A DNA stretch of 18,374 nucleotides from Collinsella sp. (GCA_019414265.1 DXMJ01000033.1:1-18374), one strand, 5' to 3'; shown: positions 6,234 through 14,435, counted from the first letter of the stretch. A program made the numbers and translations. Notes: generated by a model from the letters alone, not told the origin.

Positions 6234-7500
6234 CTTAGAGGTCCTCGCGCCAGAAGGGCATGCTCATGCAGCGCGGGCCGCCGCGGCCGCGGGAGAGCTC
6301 GGCGGAGGGCACGACGAGAAGGTCCAGGCCCTCCTTGTACAGCACGTCGTTGGTGACGGTGTTGCGGGCGTAGACGCAGATCTTGCCGGGCTCGACGCAC
6401 AGGGTGTTGGAGCCGTCGTTCCACTGCTCGCGGGAGGCCGCGATCGGGTCGCCGCCGCCGCAGGGGATCAGCTTGACCTGGTCGACGCCGGTGGCGTCCT
6501 CCAGGACGTGCTCGAGGGTGTCCTCGATCAGGCGGATGTTCACGTCGCCCGGGTTCTTGCCGGCGGTCAGCTCGTAGACGCGCAGGGTGCCCATGATGGC
6601 GGGGTGGATCGTGAACTTATCGACGTCGATCTGGGTGAAGACCGTGTCGAGGTGCATGAAGGCGCGCGAGACCGGGATATCGAAGGCCAGGATGCGCTCG
6701 ACCTTGGAGTCGGAGTTCCAGAAGATGTTCTGGGCCATGACGTCGATCGCGGCGGCCTGGGTGCGCTGGGAGATGCCGACGGCGAGGGTCTTCTCGTTGA
6801 TGTTCAGCACGTCGCCGCCCTCGGTGTGGAACTGGCAGTCGCGGCGGAAGTACAGCGAGACGTCCTTGTAGTCGGGGTGGTACTTGAAGATGTACTTGCC
6901 GTACAGGGTCTCGCGGTTGCGGGTGACCGAGTACATGCGGTTGAGGTTGACGCCCTCGCCGATGACCGCGAACGGGTCGCGGGTGAAGTAGAGGTTGGGC
7001 ATCGGGTCGATGATCAGGTCGGACTCGGACTCGGAGTTGACCAGGGAGTCGAGGGTCGTGGACGCCGTGAGGGGCATGTCGATCTCGGACTTGGTCATGC
7101 CGGCCATGGTCTTCTTGACGAACTCGAGGTTGTCCTCGATGGAGTCCAGCTTCTCGCGGACGATCTGCGGCATGTGCTGGCCGCGGATGCCGGCCTCGGC
7201 GATGTACTGGTCGGTGAACTCGGCGCGGGCGCCGGGGACCTGGTCGAACACCTCGGCGACGAGGTTCTCGAGATAGAGGACCTCCACGCCCTGGTCCCTC
7301 AGGATCTGGGCGAAGGTGTCGTGCTCCTGCTGCGCGACCTCCAGGAACGGGACGTCGTCGAACAGGAGTCGCTCGAGCTCGTCGGGCGGCAGGTTGAGGA
7401 GCTCGTCGCCGGGACGGTGCAGGCAGACCTTCCTGAGCTTGCCGATCTCGGAAGGCACGTGCAGACCTTTCGTCATGGCCTCCTACCTTTCTTTCGGGCC
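6234..7500. repeat. duplicated arcA segment, copy 2 (identical to 3145-4411)
   Basis: The partner of the tract at 3145-4411, in direct orientation, with 1822 bp between the copies. Similarity continues on the promoter side beyond 7500 but at clearly lower identity, while the downstream side is unrelated beyond position 6234. Exact identity over the gene against diverged flanks points to recent gene conversion. Confidence 0.9.
6235..7476 (-). CDS. arcA: arginine deiminase, copy 2
   Basis: The encoded 413-residue protein is identical to copy 1 and keeps all catalytic residues (Asp167, Glu219, His275, Asp277, Cys403), so it should be an active arginine-to-citrulline enzyme. It has its own promoter region, related to that of copy 1, and is followed by a strong hairpin and the aminotransferase gene rather than by arcB. 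The second copy may raise enzyme dose or allow separate control. The ribosome-binding site (AAAGGTAGGAGGCC before the ATG) is identical to that of copy 1. No sign of decay is visible. Confidence 0.97.
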   Translation of the reverse strand: MTKGLHVPSEIGKLRKVCLHRPGDELLNLPPDELERLLFDDVPFLEVAQQEHDTFAQILRDQGVEVLYLENLVAEVFDQVPGARAEFTDQYIAEAGIRGQHMPQIVREKLDSIEDNLEFVKKTMAGMTKSEIDMPLTASTTLDSLVNSESESDLIIDPMPNLYFTRDPFAVIGEGVNLNRMYSVTRNRETLYGKYIFKYHPDYKDVSLYFRRDCQFHTEGGDVLNINEKTLAVGISQRTQAAAIDVMAQNIFWNSDSKVERILAFDIPVSRAFMHLDTVFTQIDVDKFTIHPAIMGTLRVYELTAGKNPGDVNIRLIEDTLEHVLEDATGVDQVKLIPCGGGDPIAASREQWNDGSNTLCVEPGKICVYARNTVTNDVLYKEGLDLLVVPSAELSRGRGGPRCMSMPFWREDL

Positions 7501-7557
7501 TTTCGGCCGAATCTCTCAGCGCCCTTCCATAGCGGACGCTGCTTGCTGACAGCTCTA

Positions 7558-7623
7558 GTTATATCCAAATTTCACCCGCAATTCCACCTCGCCCCCGAAC
7601 GGTCAACAAAGTGCGATGAACGG
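7558..7623 (-). promoter_or_regulatory. arcA2 promoter with a 21-bp-period direct repeat
   Basis: This is the counterpart of the arcA1 promoter. TATAAC (7558-7563, minus strand) is the -10 candidate within TTTGGATATAA, the -35 position holds the weak hexamer TGGAAT (7581-7586), and GAACGG boxes on the plus strand lie at 7597-7602 and 7618-7623, again 21 bp apart. The distance from -10 to both boxes is the same as upstream of arcA1, while the 15 bp between the boxes differ. This pattern suggests selection on the boxes and spacing. Confidence 0.6.
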
Positions 7624-8025
7624 TATATCGCACGAGATTCCCCCATAATGTACTTCGGCGTTCTAAAGTAACTTTTCTAAGGTAAACGCTCTTTTTTCCT
7701 AAAAACTATTTGCAATTGCATCTCTAAACTTTTGATTCAGAATTGCATAGCTAAATCGGTTTTATGTATATAAATGATGTTTGTTTACGTTTCCGCCTGC
7801 ATTCAATGATATTCAGCTATCCATCATTCTTATTCACACTTACGTACCAGTTGAGTGAGGATATAGACCGCTTGCAGACGAGCAGGACGTCAGTCCTATG
7901 ACTTGTCAGCGTAAGAAGTAGGTAAAGATACCGTTCACGCGATACGTCCGTGCCAGCGGTCGACTAAATTGAGACAATAGTGATTAGTGTTAGGCTACCG
8001 TCCCTTGTGGGGACTGAACGGACAG
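7624..8025. other. intergenic region between divergent arcA2 and ppk, no gene
   Basis: AT-rich to about 7850, then more GC-balanced; no credible ORF. ATTCA pentamers occur near 7734, 7801, 7810 and 7831. A single CCGTTC in the context ATACCGTTCAC is at 7931-7936, matching the distal box upstream of arcA1. A weak plus-strand promoter for ppk could be TTGAGA (7969-7974) with TAGGCT (7991-7996), spacer 16; the -10 is poor. Confidence 0.35.
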
Positions 8026-10434
8026 ATGCATATGCCGAGCAAAATCGAAAAGAAGCAAGCCGCCGCAAAGCTGCGCAAACCGCCGCGCGACTTCTCGTAC
8101 ACGCAAAACCGAGAGCTCAGCTGGCTACGCTTTGACAACCGCGTGCTCGACGAAGCCTTCGACGAAACCGTTCCGTTATTCGAGCGACTAAAGTTCGTCT
8201 CGATCTTCGAGTCCAACCTCGACGAGTTCCTTATGGTGCGCGTGGGCGGCCTGTCCGATCTGGCGGAGCTCAAAAAACAACCTGTCGACAACAAGAGCAA
8301 TATGACCGCCTCCGAACAGGTCGATGCTGTCATGGCCGAAATGCCCGGGCTCCTTACCCGTTGGGAGTCCATCTTTAAGAGCATCGAGGGCAAGCTCGAC
8401 ACCTTGGGCGTTCACCGCGCCCGCATCGATTCGCTTACGCCCGAGGAGCGCACCTTTGTAACCCGCTACTTCCAGGCCTACGTGTCACCGGTCATCTCGC
8501 CGCTGGTCATCGATCCTCGCCACCCCTTCCCCAACCTGCGCAATGGCGCGCTCTATCTGGCCTGTGGTCTGGACGGTGCCACCGACGAGGAGAGCCTGCT
8601 GGGCCTTATCGAGATTCCCGCCTCGATGAACCGCGTGGTCGAGATCCCCTCGCCCACCGGCACCTACTCCTACATCTTGCTCGAGGACGTCATCCTCGCC
8701 TGCCTGGACAGCTGCTTTGGCTCCTATAAGCCGCTGGATCGTGCGCTGATCCGCGTCACCCGCAACGCTGACATCGATCCGGACGGCGAGGGCGTCGAGG
8801 AGGAAGAGGACTACCGCCAGCACATGAAGCGCATTCTCAAGAAGCGCCTGCGCCTGCAGCCGGTAGTGCTCGCGGTCTCGGGATCGCTCGAGAAGGCGAC
8901 GCTCAAGACTATCCGCAAGGCGCTCGAGCTTTCGCGTCGCTCGGTCTTTACCTGCGATATCCCGCTCAACCTGGGCTACGTCTTTGGCATTGAGGGCAAG
9001 ATTCCCGAGCACCTGCGCAACGAGCTGCTCTTTACGCCGTTTAAGCCGCAGCCCAATCCCACCATCGACATGACCCGCTCCATCCGCGAGCAGGTGCTGC
9101 AGCACGACAAGCTGCTCTTCTACCCTTACGAGGCCATGAACCCGTTCTTGGACCTGGTGCACGAAGCAGCCTACGACCCCGAGTGCATCTCGTTGCGCAT
9201 CACGCTCTACCGCGTGGCCAAGCAGAGCCGCCTATGCGAGTCGCTGATCGATGCTGCCGAGAACGGCAAAGAGGTCACGGTGCTCATGGAGCTCCGCGCA
9301 CGCTTTGACGAGCAGAACAACATCGAGTGGGCCGAGCGCCTGGAAGAGGCCGGCTGCACCGTCATCTATGGTTCCGAGGGCTTTAAATGCCACTCAAAGA
9401 TCTGCCAGCTCACCTATCGCGAGGGCATGGCGCTAACGCGCCTCACACTTTTGGGCACCGGCAACTTTAACGAGAAGACGGCCAAACTCTACAGCGACTT
9501 TATGCTCATGACAGCCCATCCCGGCATCGGCGAGGACGCCAACCTGTTCTTCCGCAACCTGTCGCTGGGCAACCTGCGCGGCGACTACCGCTTCCTGGGT
9601 GTGGCGCCCGTCGGACTGAAACCGCTCATCATGCGCGGGCTTGACCGCGAGATCCAGCGCGCCCTTGCCGGCGAGCCCGCCCGCGTGTTCTTTAAGCTCA
9701 ACTCGCTGACCGACCGCGAGGTTATCGACAAGATCGCCGAGGCATCGTGTGCCGGCGTGCGCGTAGACATGATCATCCGAGGCATCTCGTGCCTCAAGCC
9801 CGGTGTTCCGGGCAAGACCGAGAACGTGCATGTCCGCTCCATCGTCGGACGCTTTTTGGAGCACGCGCGCGTCTATGCTTTCGGCGTGGACTCGGACATG
9901 ATTTACCTGAGCTCGGCAGACATGATGACGCGCAACACCGAGCACCGCGTGGAGATTGCCTTCCCCGTGCTCGACCCCACCTGCCGCGCCCTGGTGCACG
10001 AGTACATGGGCATGCAGCTGCGCGACAACGTGAAGGCCCGCAGCCTCACGAGCGACGGCACCTGGGTCCCCGTGGAGCGTGCAGAGGGTGAGAAACCCTT
10101 CAACTCACAGGAAGCCCTGCTGGAGCGCGCCTATCGCAACGCCGAGGCCGCGCCCGAGCCCGTCATTGAGGCGGAACCTGCCTCCGAGGCCGAGCCGCAG
10201 CCAGTAGCACCCAAGGTCCAAGAGGTCCAGGCGACCGTCATTGAGCCCGAGCCTGCACCTGCACCTCAGCCCGATCCGCAGGTCACCAAGCCCGCACCCG
10301 AGACGAGCGCCCGTCGCGATAAGCCCGCTGGCAAGACCAAGGCCATCGAGCGCCATCGCCCCGGCCGCGTGCGCATGGGCCTGGGTCTGATCGGCCTGGG
10401 TCTTAAGACGCTCATTACCGGCAAGACGAAATAG
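8026..10434 (+). CDS. ppk: polyphosphate kinase 1 with a C-terminal low-complexity extension
   Basis: PPK1 reversibly transfers the ATP gamma-phosphate to polyphosphate. The order of family motifs is complete: NRELSWLRFDNRVLDEA and ESNLDEFLMVRV in the N-terminal region, DPRHPFPNLRN, then the two phospholipase D-like catalytic domains with His456 in KCHSKICQ (the autophosphorylated His) and His613 in GRFLEHARVY. The conserved part ends near residue 703, close to the usual family length. About 98 further residues follow: a Pro/Ala/Glu-rich linker, then a basic stretch and a Gly/Leu-rich end (MGLGLIGLGLKTLI). The start is uncertain: ATGs at 8026 and 8032 are both possible, and GTG at 7987 is less likely. 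A strong terminator follows, so the gene is probably monocistronic. Confidence 0.95.
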   Translation: MHMPSKIEKKQAAAKLRKPPRDFSYTQNRELSWLRFDNRVLDEAFDETVPLFERLKFVSIFESNLDEFLMVRVGGLSDLAELKKQPVDNKSNMTASEQVDAVMAEMPGLLTRWESIFKSIEGKLDTLGVHRARIDSLTPEERTFVTRYFQAYVSPVISPLVIDPRHPFPNLRNGALYLACGLDGATDEESLLGLIEIPASMNRVVEIPSPTGTYSYILLEDVILACLDSCFGSYKPLDRALIRVTRNADIDPDGEGVEEEEDYRQHMKRILKKRLRLQPVVLAVSGSLEKATLKTIRKALELSRRSVFTCDIPLNLGYVFGIEGKIPEHLRNELLFTPFKPQPNPTIDMTRSIREQVLQHDKLLFYPYEAMNPFLDLVHEAAYDPECISLRITLYRVAKQSRLCESLIDAAENGKEVTVLMELRARFDEQNNIEWAERLEEAGCTVIYGSEGFKCHSKICQLTYREGMALTRLTLLGTGNFNEKTAKLYSDFMLMTAHPGIGEDANLFFRNLSLGNLRGDYRFLGVAPVGLKPLIMRGLDREIQRALAGEPARVFFKLNSLTDREVIDKIAEASCAGVRVDMIIRGISCLKPGVPGKTENVHVRSIVGRFLEHARVYAFGVDSDMIYLSSADMMTRNTEHRVEIAFPVLDPTCRALVHEYMGMQLRDNVKARSLTSDGTWVPVERAEGEKPFNSQEALLERAYRNAEAAPEPVIEAEPASEAEPQPVAPKVQEVQATVIEPEPAPAPQPDPQVTKPAPETSARRDKPAGKTKAIERHRPGRVRMGLGLIGLGLKTLITGKTK

Positions 10435-10457
10435 TCGTTTGTAGAAGCAGTTTGTAG

Positions 10458-10499
10458 AAGCGCCCCGCATTTGAGGAAAGCCTCGGATGCGGGGCGCTT
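10458..10499 (+). terminator. intrinsic terminator of ppk
   Basis: AAGCGCCCCGCAT (10458-10470) pairs with ATGCGGGGCGCTT (10487-10499); the inner TTGAGG and CCTCGG extend the stem around an AAAG loop, followed by TTTTCC. It lies 24 nt after the ppk stop codon. Just before it, GTTTGTAGAAGC occurs twice in tandem. Confidence 0.88.
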
Positions 10500-10547
10500 T
10501 TCCCTGCTACCATGGTGCGAACAACAACGCGAATGACAGGCAGGAAT

Positions 10548-11861
10548 ATGAAGCTCACTATAGAATCGATGACCTACGGCGCCGACGGGCTGGCGCACGC
10601 CGACAACGGCAAGGCCGTCTTTGTGCAGGGTGCCGTGGCAGGCGACACCGTCGAGGCCGAGGTCGTACAGGACGGCAAGTCATTCATGCGCGCCCGCACC
10701 ACCGAGATTCTGGAGCCAAGCCCCAATCGCATTCAGCCTCCCTGCCCCTTCGTGGGCATCTGCGGCGGCTGCTCGTGGGGCAATCTCTCACGCACGGCAC
10801 AGCTCGCCGCCAAGGAGCAAAACCTGCGCTCCACGCTCGAGCGCATCGGCAAGTTCGCTCCTGAGCAGGTCGATGAGTTGGTACAGCCCATCTGCCACAC
10901 CAAGGACGACTGGGGCTACCGCAATAAAATCGAGCTCGAACCGACCGTCGTCAACGGTCGCGTGCGCCTTGGCATGCACGGTGTCGACCCCAGCAAAATC
11001 GTGACCGTCGATATGTGTCCGCTGTTCGATAAGCGCTTCCCGAAGGCACTCAAATCGGTCGTCGGCGCACTCAACTATCTAAGCGGCAGCCATGACTTGG
11101 GGCTCGAACGCGTGGGCATTCGCGCATCGCGCCGCACCAAGGCACTCGAGGTCGCACTCTGGACGCCCACAGGCTCTTTTCCGCGCTCGCAGGTCTCCCG
11201 CGTGCTGGCGGACGCCGCTCATCCTACGAGCATCGTACGCGTGATGAGCAAGGGCGAAAAGAAGGCCCGCCGTGTCTCCAAGGTCGAAATGCTCGCCGGA
11301 GAGGGCTCATGGACCGAGAATATCGCCGAGGATCAGATGCGCTTGTCTGCCCCGTCTTTTTTCCAGGTCAACACCAAGGGTGCCGAGATTTTGATCGATC
11401 TTGTCATGGAAGCGCTCGACCCGCAGGAAGACGAGCTTGCCGTGGACCTGTACTGCGGTGCCGGCACCTTTACCCTGCCGCTCGCCCGCCGCTGCGACTT
11501 TGTCGCTGCCGTCGAGGCCTACGGCCCCGCCGTGCGCGATCTACGCCGTAACCTGGAAATCAACAAGCTTGATAACGTCGACGTCATTGGCGGAGACGCG
11601 GTGCGCGAGTTCCCCGACCAGGATGCCGACATCTTGGTGGTCGACCCGCCGCGCGCAGGCCTCGCCCCCGAGGCGATCGGCCTTATCGCCAGCACGAGTG
11701 CCCGCGATGTCGCCTACGTGAGCTGCGACCCGGCCACCCTGGCGCGCGATCTCAAACGCTTTGTCGAAGAAGGCACCTTCTCCCCCGTAAAGATCACGCC
11801 AGTCGACCTGTTCCCACAAACCTTCCACTGCGAGACCGTCGTCCACCTTAGGCGCAACTAG
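10548..11861 (+). CDS. rlmD: TrmA/RlmD-family 23S rRNA (uracil-5-)-methyltransferase
   Basis: A SAM-dependent enzyme of 437 residues that makes 5-methyluridine in rRNA. An N-terminal TRAM-like RNA-binding region (about 1-60) is followed by an iron-sulphur motif, Cys66, Cys72, Cys75 (C-x5-C-x2-C) and Cys157. The C-terminal Rossmann domain has DLYCGAGTFTLPLA from Asp300, the VDPPRAGL motif, the catalytic Cys393 in YVSCDPATLARDL and Glu429 in HCETVVHL. The start at 10548 is chosen because AGGA lies just upstream and the TRAM region begins there; the longer reading from 10512 adds nonconserved residues. Target uridine (U1939, U747 or both, as for RlmCD) cannot be told from sequence, so the symbol is approximate. 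Confidence 0.88.
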   Translation: MKLTIESMTYGADGLAHADNGKAVFVQGAVAGDTVEAEVVQDGKSFMRARTTEILEPSPNRIQPPCPFVGICGGCSWGNLSRTAQLAAKEQNLRSTLERIGKFAPEQVDELVQPICHTKDDWGYRNKIELEPTVVNGRVRLGMHGVDPSKIVTVDMCPLFDKRFPKALKSVVGALNYLSGSHDLGLERVGIRASRRTKALEVALWTPTGSFPRSQVSRVLADAAHPTSIVRVMSKGEKKARRVSKVEMLAGEGSWTENIAEDQMRLSAPSFFQVNTKGAEILIDLVMEALDPQEDELAVDLYCGAGTFTLPLARRCDFVAAVEAYGPAVRDLRRNLEINKLDNVDVIGGDAVREFPDQDADILVVDPPRAGLAPEAIGLIASTSARDVAYVSCDPATLARDLKRFVEEGTFSPVKITPVDLFPQTFHCETVVHLRRN

Positions 11862-11896
11862 ACTGTTTGCCCAAGGCCACGCCCGATGATTTTTCT

Positions 11897-11950
11897 GGGA
11901 CGGGGATTAAATAATCAATTTGTACCAAATGATTATTTAATCCCCGTCCC
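11897..11950. repeat. 54-bp near-perfect palindrome, REP-like, may also end rlmD transcription
   Basis: The arms 11897-11917 and 11930-11950 are a perfect 21-bp inverted repeat (GGGACGGGGATTAAATAATC and complement). The 12-nt centre also pairs (TTTG/CAAA) apart from one bulge and a 3-nt loop. TTTTT follows at 11951-11955, so it can act as terminator after rlmD. The sequence style resembles REP elements; the interpretation as a dispersed repeat is inference. Confidence 0.7.
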
Positions 11951-11974
11951 TTTTTAAACATTGGGAAATCGAGC

Positions 11975-12003
11975 GTGGCAAGCGGAGGTCTTCGGGGTAT
12001 AAG
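11975..12003 (+). promoter_or_regulatory. candidate promoter for the DJ-1/maf pair
   Basis: GTGGCA (11975-11980) and TATAAG (11998-12003) are separated by 17 bp and lie between the palindrome and the DJ-1 gene. The -35 match is 4 of 6, so this is only a candidate. Confidence 0.35.
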
Positions 12004-12039
12004 ACGGCTAATTGTATGCCGCCTATGAAAGGAACCCTC

Positions 12040-12582
12040 ATGCCCAGCGTTGCCGTTCTCGCCGCCGATGGCTTTGAAACTATTGAATGCTTGACCATGG
12101 TCGATGTCATGCGTCGCGGCGGCGTGCGTGCCACGCTCGTCTCGATCATGCCCACGCGCGAGGTCGTGAGCTCGCTGCAGATCCCCGTGACCTGCGATGC
12201 GCTCTTTGATGAGATCAACTTTGACGAGTACGACTGCGTCGTGCTGCCCGGCGGCCTGCCCGGTGCCACCAACCTGCGCGCAGATCAGCGCGTCTGCGAC
12301 GTGGTCTGCGAGTTCGCCGCAACCAAGCACGTCGCCGCCATCTGCGCCGCCCCGTTTATCCTGGGCGAGCTCGACCTGCTCGAGGGGCGCCATGCCACGT
12401 GCTTCCCTGGCTTTGAGAAAAGCTTCCCCGAAGGCGCCTATACCGGCGAGAAGGTCACGCAAGACGGCAACATCATCACTGCCAGCGGCATGGCACAGTC
12501 CCTCCCCTTTGCATTGGAGCTGCTGCGCACGCTCGCCGGCGACAAGGCCGTCGAGAAGGTCGCCGAGGGCATCCAACTATGA
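12040..12582 (+). CDS. DJ-1/PfpI (ThiJ) family protein
   Basis: A 180-residue single-domain protein of the DJ-1 superfamily, a flavodoxin-like fold. Glu16 in DGFETIE and the nucleophilic-elbow Cys102 in AAICAAPFIL form the conserved pair. The LPGG loop near residue 70 is also typical. The family covers protein and small-molecule deglycase or glyoxalase III activities, chaperones and redox sensors; this length and motif set fit the YajL/DJ-1 subgroup. The start at 12040 has AAAGGAA 6 nt upstream; the ATGs at 12016 and 12025 lie before or within that site. The stop codon overlaps the maf start (ATGA), so the two genes are translationally coupled. Confidence 0.88.
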   Translation: MPSVAVLAADGFETIECLTMVDVMRRGGVRATLVSIMPTREVVSSLQIPVTCDALFDEINFDEYDCVVLPGGLPGATNLRADQRVCDVVCEFAATKHVAAICAAPFILGELDLLEGRHATCFPGFEKSFPEGAYTGEKVTQDGNIITASGMAQSLPFALELLRTLAGDKAVEKVAEGIQL

Positions 12583-13160
12583 TTTTGGCTTCGCAATCGC
12601 CGCGCCGCATAGAGCTGATGCGCGAGGCAGGCTACAACATTCGCGTGATTCCCGCGGATATCGACGAAACGCCCTTTGATGGCGAGGCCCCGCTCACGCT
12701 TGTCGAGCGCTTGGCACGCGCCAAGGCGGCTGCCGTTGCTGCCGAGTATGCCGAGCCCAATGAGCTGACGGTCGCGGCCGACACCATCGTCACCTTTGAC
12801 GGCAAGATTCTGGGCAAGCCGGCAACCGAGGACGAGGCGCGCACTATGCTCCGTGAGCTTTCGGGCCGCACGCACCAGGTCGCAACCGGCGTCTGCATCG
12901 TTAAGGCAGGCGATACGGCCGCCCCGCATGCCGCCGAAAGCCTGTCCTTTGTCGATGTGACCGACGTGACGTTCTACGAGCTCACCGACGAGCAGATCGA
13001 GCACTACGTCGCCTCGGGTGAGCCCATGGACAAGGCCGGCGCCTACGGCATTCAGGGCACAGGAGGACGCATGCTCGTGCACGATATTTCGGGCGACTTC
13101 TATAACGTGGTGGGCCTACCCATCGCCCGCGTCGCGCGCGCGATTCAAAAACTCTCGTAA
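12579..13160 (+). CDS. maf: Maf-family nucleotide pyrophosphatase
   Basis: A 193-residue house-cleaning pyrophosphatase that removes nucleoside triphosphates such as dTTP and UTP or modified forms. Family motifs are clear: ASQSPRR at 4-10, the catalytic Asp68 in VAADTIV, and DKAGAYGIQG starting at Asp151. The DKAGAY form fits the dTTP/UTP pyrophosphatase (YhdE-type) branch better than the YceF branch; this assignment is from family knowledge. The start codon overlaps the end of the DJ-1 gene by 4 nt, with no own strong ribosome-binding site, so expression depends on that gene. Confidence 0.92.
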   Translation: MILASQSPRRIELMREAGYNIRVIPADIDETPFDGEAPLTLVERLARAKAAAVAAEYAEPNELTVAADTIVTFDGKILGKPATEDEARTMLRELSGRTHQVATGVCIVKAGDTAAPHAAESLSFVDVTDVTFYELTDEQIEHYVASGEPMDKAGAYGIQGTGGRMLVHDISGDFYNVVGLPIARVARAIQKLS

Positions 13161-13168
13161 TTGCATCT

Positions 13169-13197
13169 GGCGCTGGGTATCCCCCGGCGCCTACAAT
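13169..13197 (+). other. hairpin and possible -10 between maf and the peptidase gene
   Basis: GGCGCTGGG (13169-13177) can pair with CCCGGCGCC with one G-U pair, forming a GC-rich hairpin just after maf. It is followed by TACAATTTT, which could be a weak U-rich terminator tail or a -10 (TACAAT, 13192-13197) for the next gene. No good -35 is seen. Confidence 0.3.
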
Positions 13198-13261
13198 TTT
13201 GGCGTACCGTACGGATCCCGACCGGGCACAAGGCGCGGCGGAAAACCGATAGGAGTTAAAC

Positions 13262-14263
13262 ATGGATACACTGCTCGAGGCCATTGACGTCTGCGATGTC
13301 GATGGCTTTTGCTATGGCAACTATACGGACGAGGAGGCCGGCACCGGTTGCACCGTAATCGTGGCACCCGAGGGCGCCACCGGCGGCGTTGACGTTCGCG
13401 GCGGTGCTCCAGCATCGCGCGAAACCGACCTGCTGCGACCCGAGAACACCGTCGACAAGGTCCACGCCGTCTGCCTTTCGGGTGGATCGGCCTTTGGCCT
13501 CGAGGCTGCAAGCGGCGTCGCTCGCGAGCTTGAGAGCCGCGGCATCGGCCTTCCTGTCGGTCCCACGCAGGTGCCCATCGTTTGCTCTAGCTGCATCTTC
13601 GACCTCGCCTTTGGCGACCCCACCGTACGCCCCGACATTGAGGCTGGCATCTCCGCCGTGCGCGAGGCGCTCGACAACACCCCCACCACGCTCGAGCAGG
13701 GCAATGTAGGTGCCGGCACGGGTGCCACCGTCGGAAAGCTCATGGGCCCCGCCACCTGCATGAAGGCCGGCCTAGGCGCTGCCGCCGTGGCACTCGGCCC
13801 TGTTAAGGTGGGTGCCGTGGTCTCGGTCAACGCCTGCGGCAATATCGTCGACCCCTTCACCGGTGAATGGGTCGCTGGTATGCGCGCTGCAGCAGACAGC
13901 GACCAGATCGTCGACATGGAGCTCGCAGCCTTTGCCGCCGCCGGCTCCATGCAAATGCCACTCGACCGCACCAACACCACCATCAGCTGCATCGTCACCA
14001 ACGTTGAGCTCACCAAGGCGCAGGCCACCAAGGTCTCCCAGATGGCAGCAGATGCCTACGCGCACGCCATTCGCCCCACACACACCACCAACGACGGCGA
14101 CACCATCTACACCCTCGCCAGCGGCAAACTGGGTGCCCAGGCAAGCGCCGCCGTTCCCTTGGACCTGTTGGGCATGCTCGCCGTAAGGGCTTTGCAAACC
14201 GCCATCGTAAACGGAGCCAAAACCGCCAAAACCTCCCACGGCATCCCCGGCGCCGCGAAGTAA
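13262..14263 (+). CDS. P1/S58-family peptidase (DmpA/NylC-like)
   Basis: A 333-residue member of the N-terminal-nucleophile P1 family, which includes DmpA aminopeptidase, beta-aminopeptidases and the nylon oligomer hydrolase NylC. Visible family features are the CLSGGSAFGLEAASG block (from about residue 70), the Gly-rich GNVGAGTGATVGK, the GAVVSVNACGNIVDP segment, and DRTNTTISCIVTN. By analogy with NylC, self-cleavage between Asn238 and Thr239 would free the Thr nucleophile; this is inference. There is no signal peptide, so it should be cytoplasmic. The start at 13262 has AGGAG 6 nt upstream. The substrate is unknown. The gene is followed by a large palindrome. Confidence 0.87.
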   Translation: MDTLLEAIDVCDVDGFCYGNYTDEEAGTGCTVIVAPEGATGGVDVRGGAPASRETDLLRPENTVDKVHAVCLSGGSAFGLEAASGVARELESRGIGLPVGPTQVPIVCSSCIFDLAFGDPTVRPDIEAGISAVREALDNTPTTLEQGNVGAGTGATVGKLMGPATCMKAGLGAAAVALGPVKVGAVVSVNACGNIVDPFTGEWVAGMRAAADSDQIVDMELAAFAAAGSMQMPLDRTNTTISCIVTNVELTKAQATKVSQMAADAYAHAIRPTHTTNDGDTIYTLASGKLGAQASAAVPLDLLGMLAVRALQTAIVNGAKTAKTSHGIPGAAK

Positions 14264-14275
14264 ACTAGCTCGTCC

Positions 14276-14400
14276 GGTTGCCCGGTGGGTCTTGGTTATG
14301 TTTGCTGCTCTACAGTCCTGGCTCGCACGAAGAGCACATTAAGTGCTCTTCGGCTCGTGCGGAACTCGCGACAAACATAACCAAGACCCACCGGGCAACC
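14276..14400. repeat. 125-bp palindrome with 28-bp perfect arms
   Basis: The arms 14276-14303 and 14373-14400 are a perfect 28-bp inverted repeat. Inside, a second stem-loop pairs AAGAGCAC (14330-14337) with GTGCTCTT (14343-14350), and CGCACGA with TCGTGCG (14324-14330, 14355-14361). It lies 12 nt after the peptidase stop codon, between convergent genes. It could end transcription in both directions or be a MITE-like or REP-like element; no target-site duplication is evident. Confidence 0.7.
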
Positions 14401-14435
14401 TACCAACCAAAATCTTTTCAGCCCAGGCCCCTGTG

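Noticed and set aside
6142..7671. 509-codon open frame opposite arcA2
   Set aside because: The same antisense shadow as over arcA1; the translation repeats that one because the DNA is duplicated.
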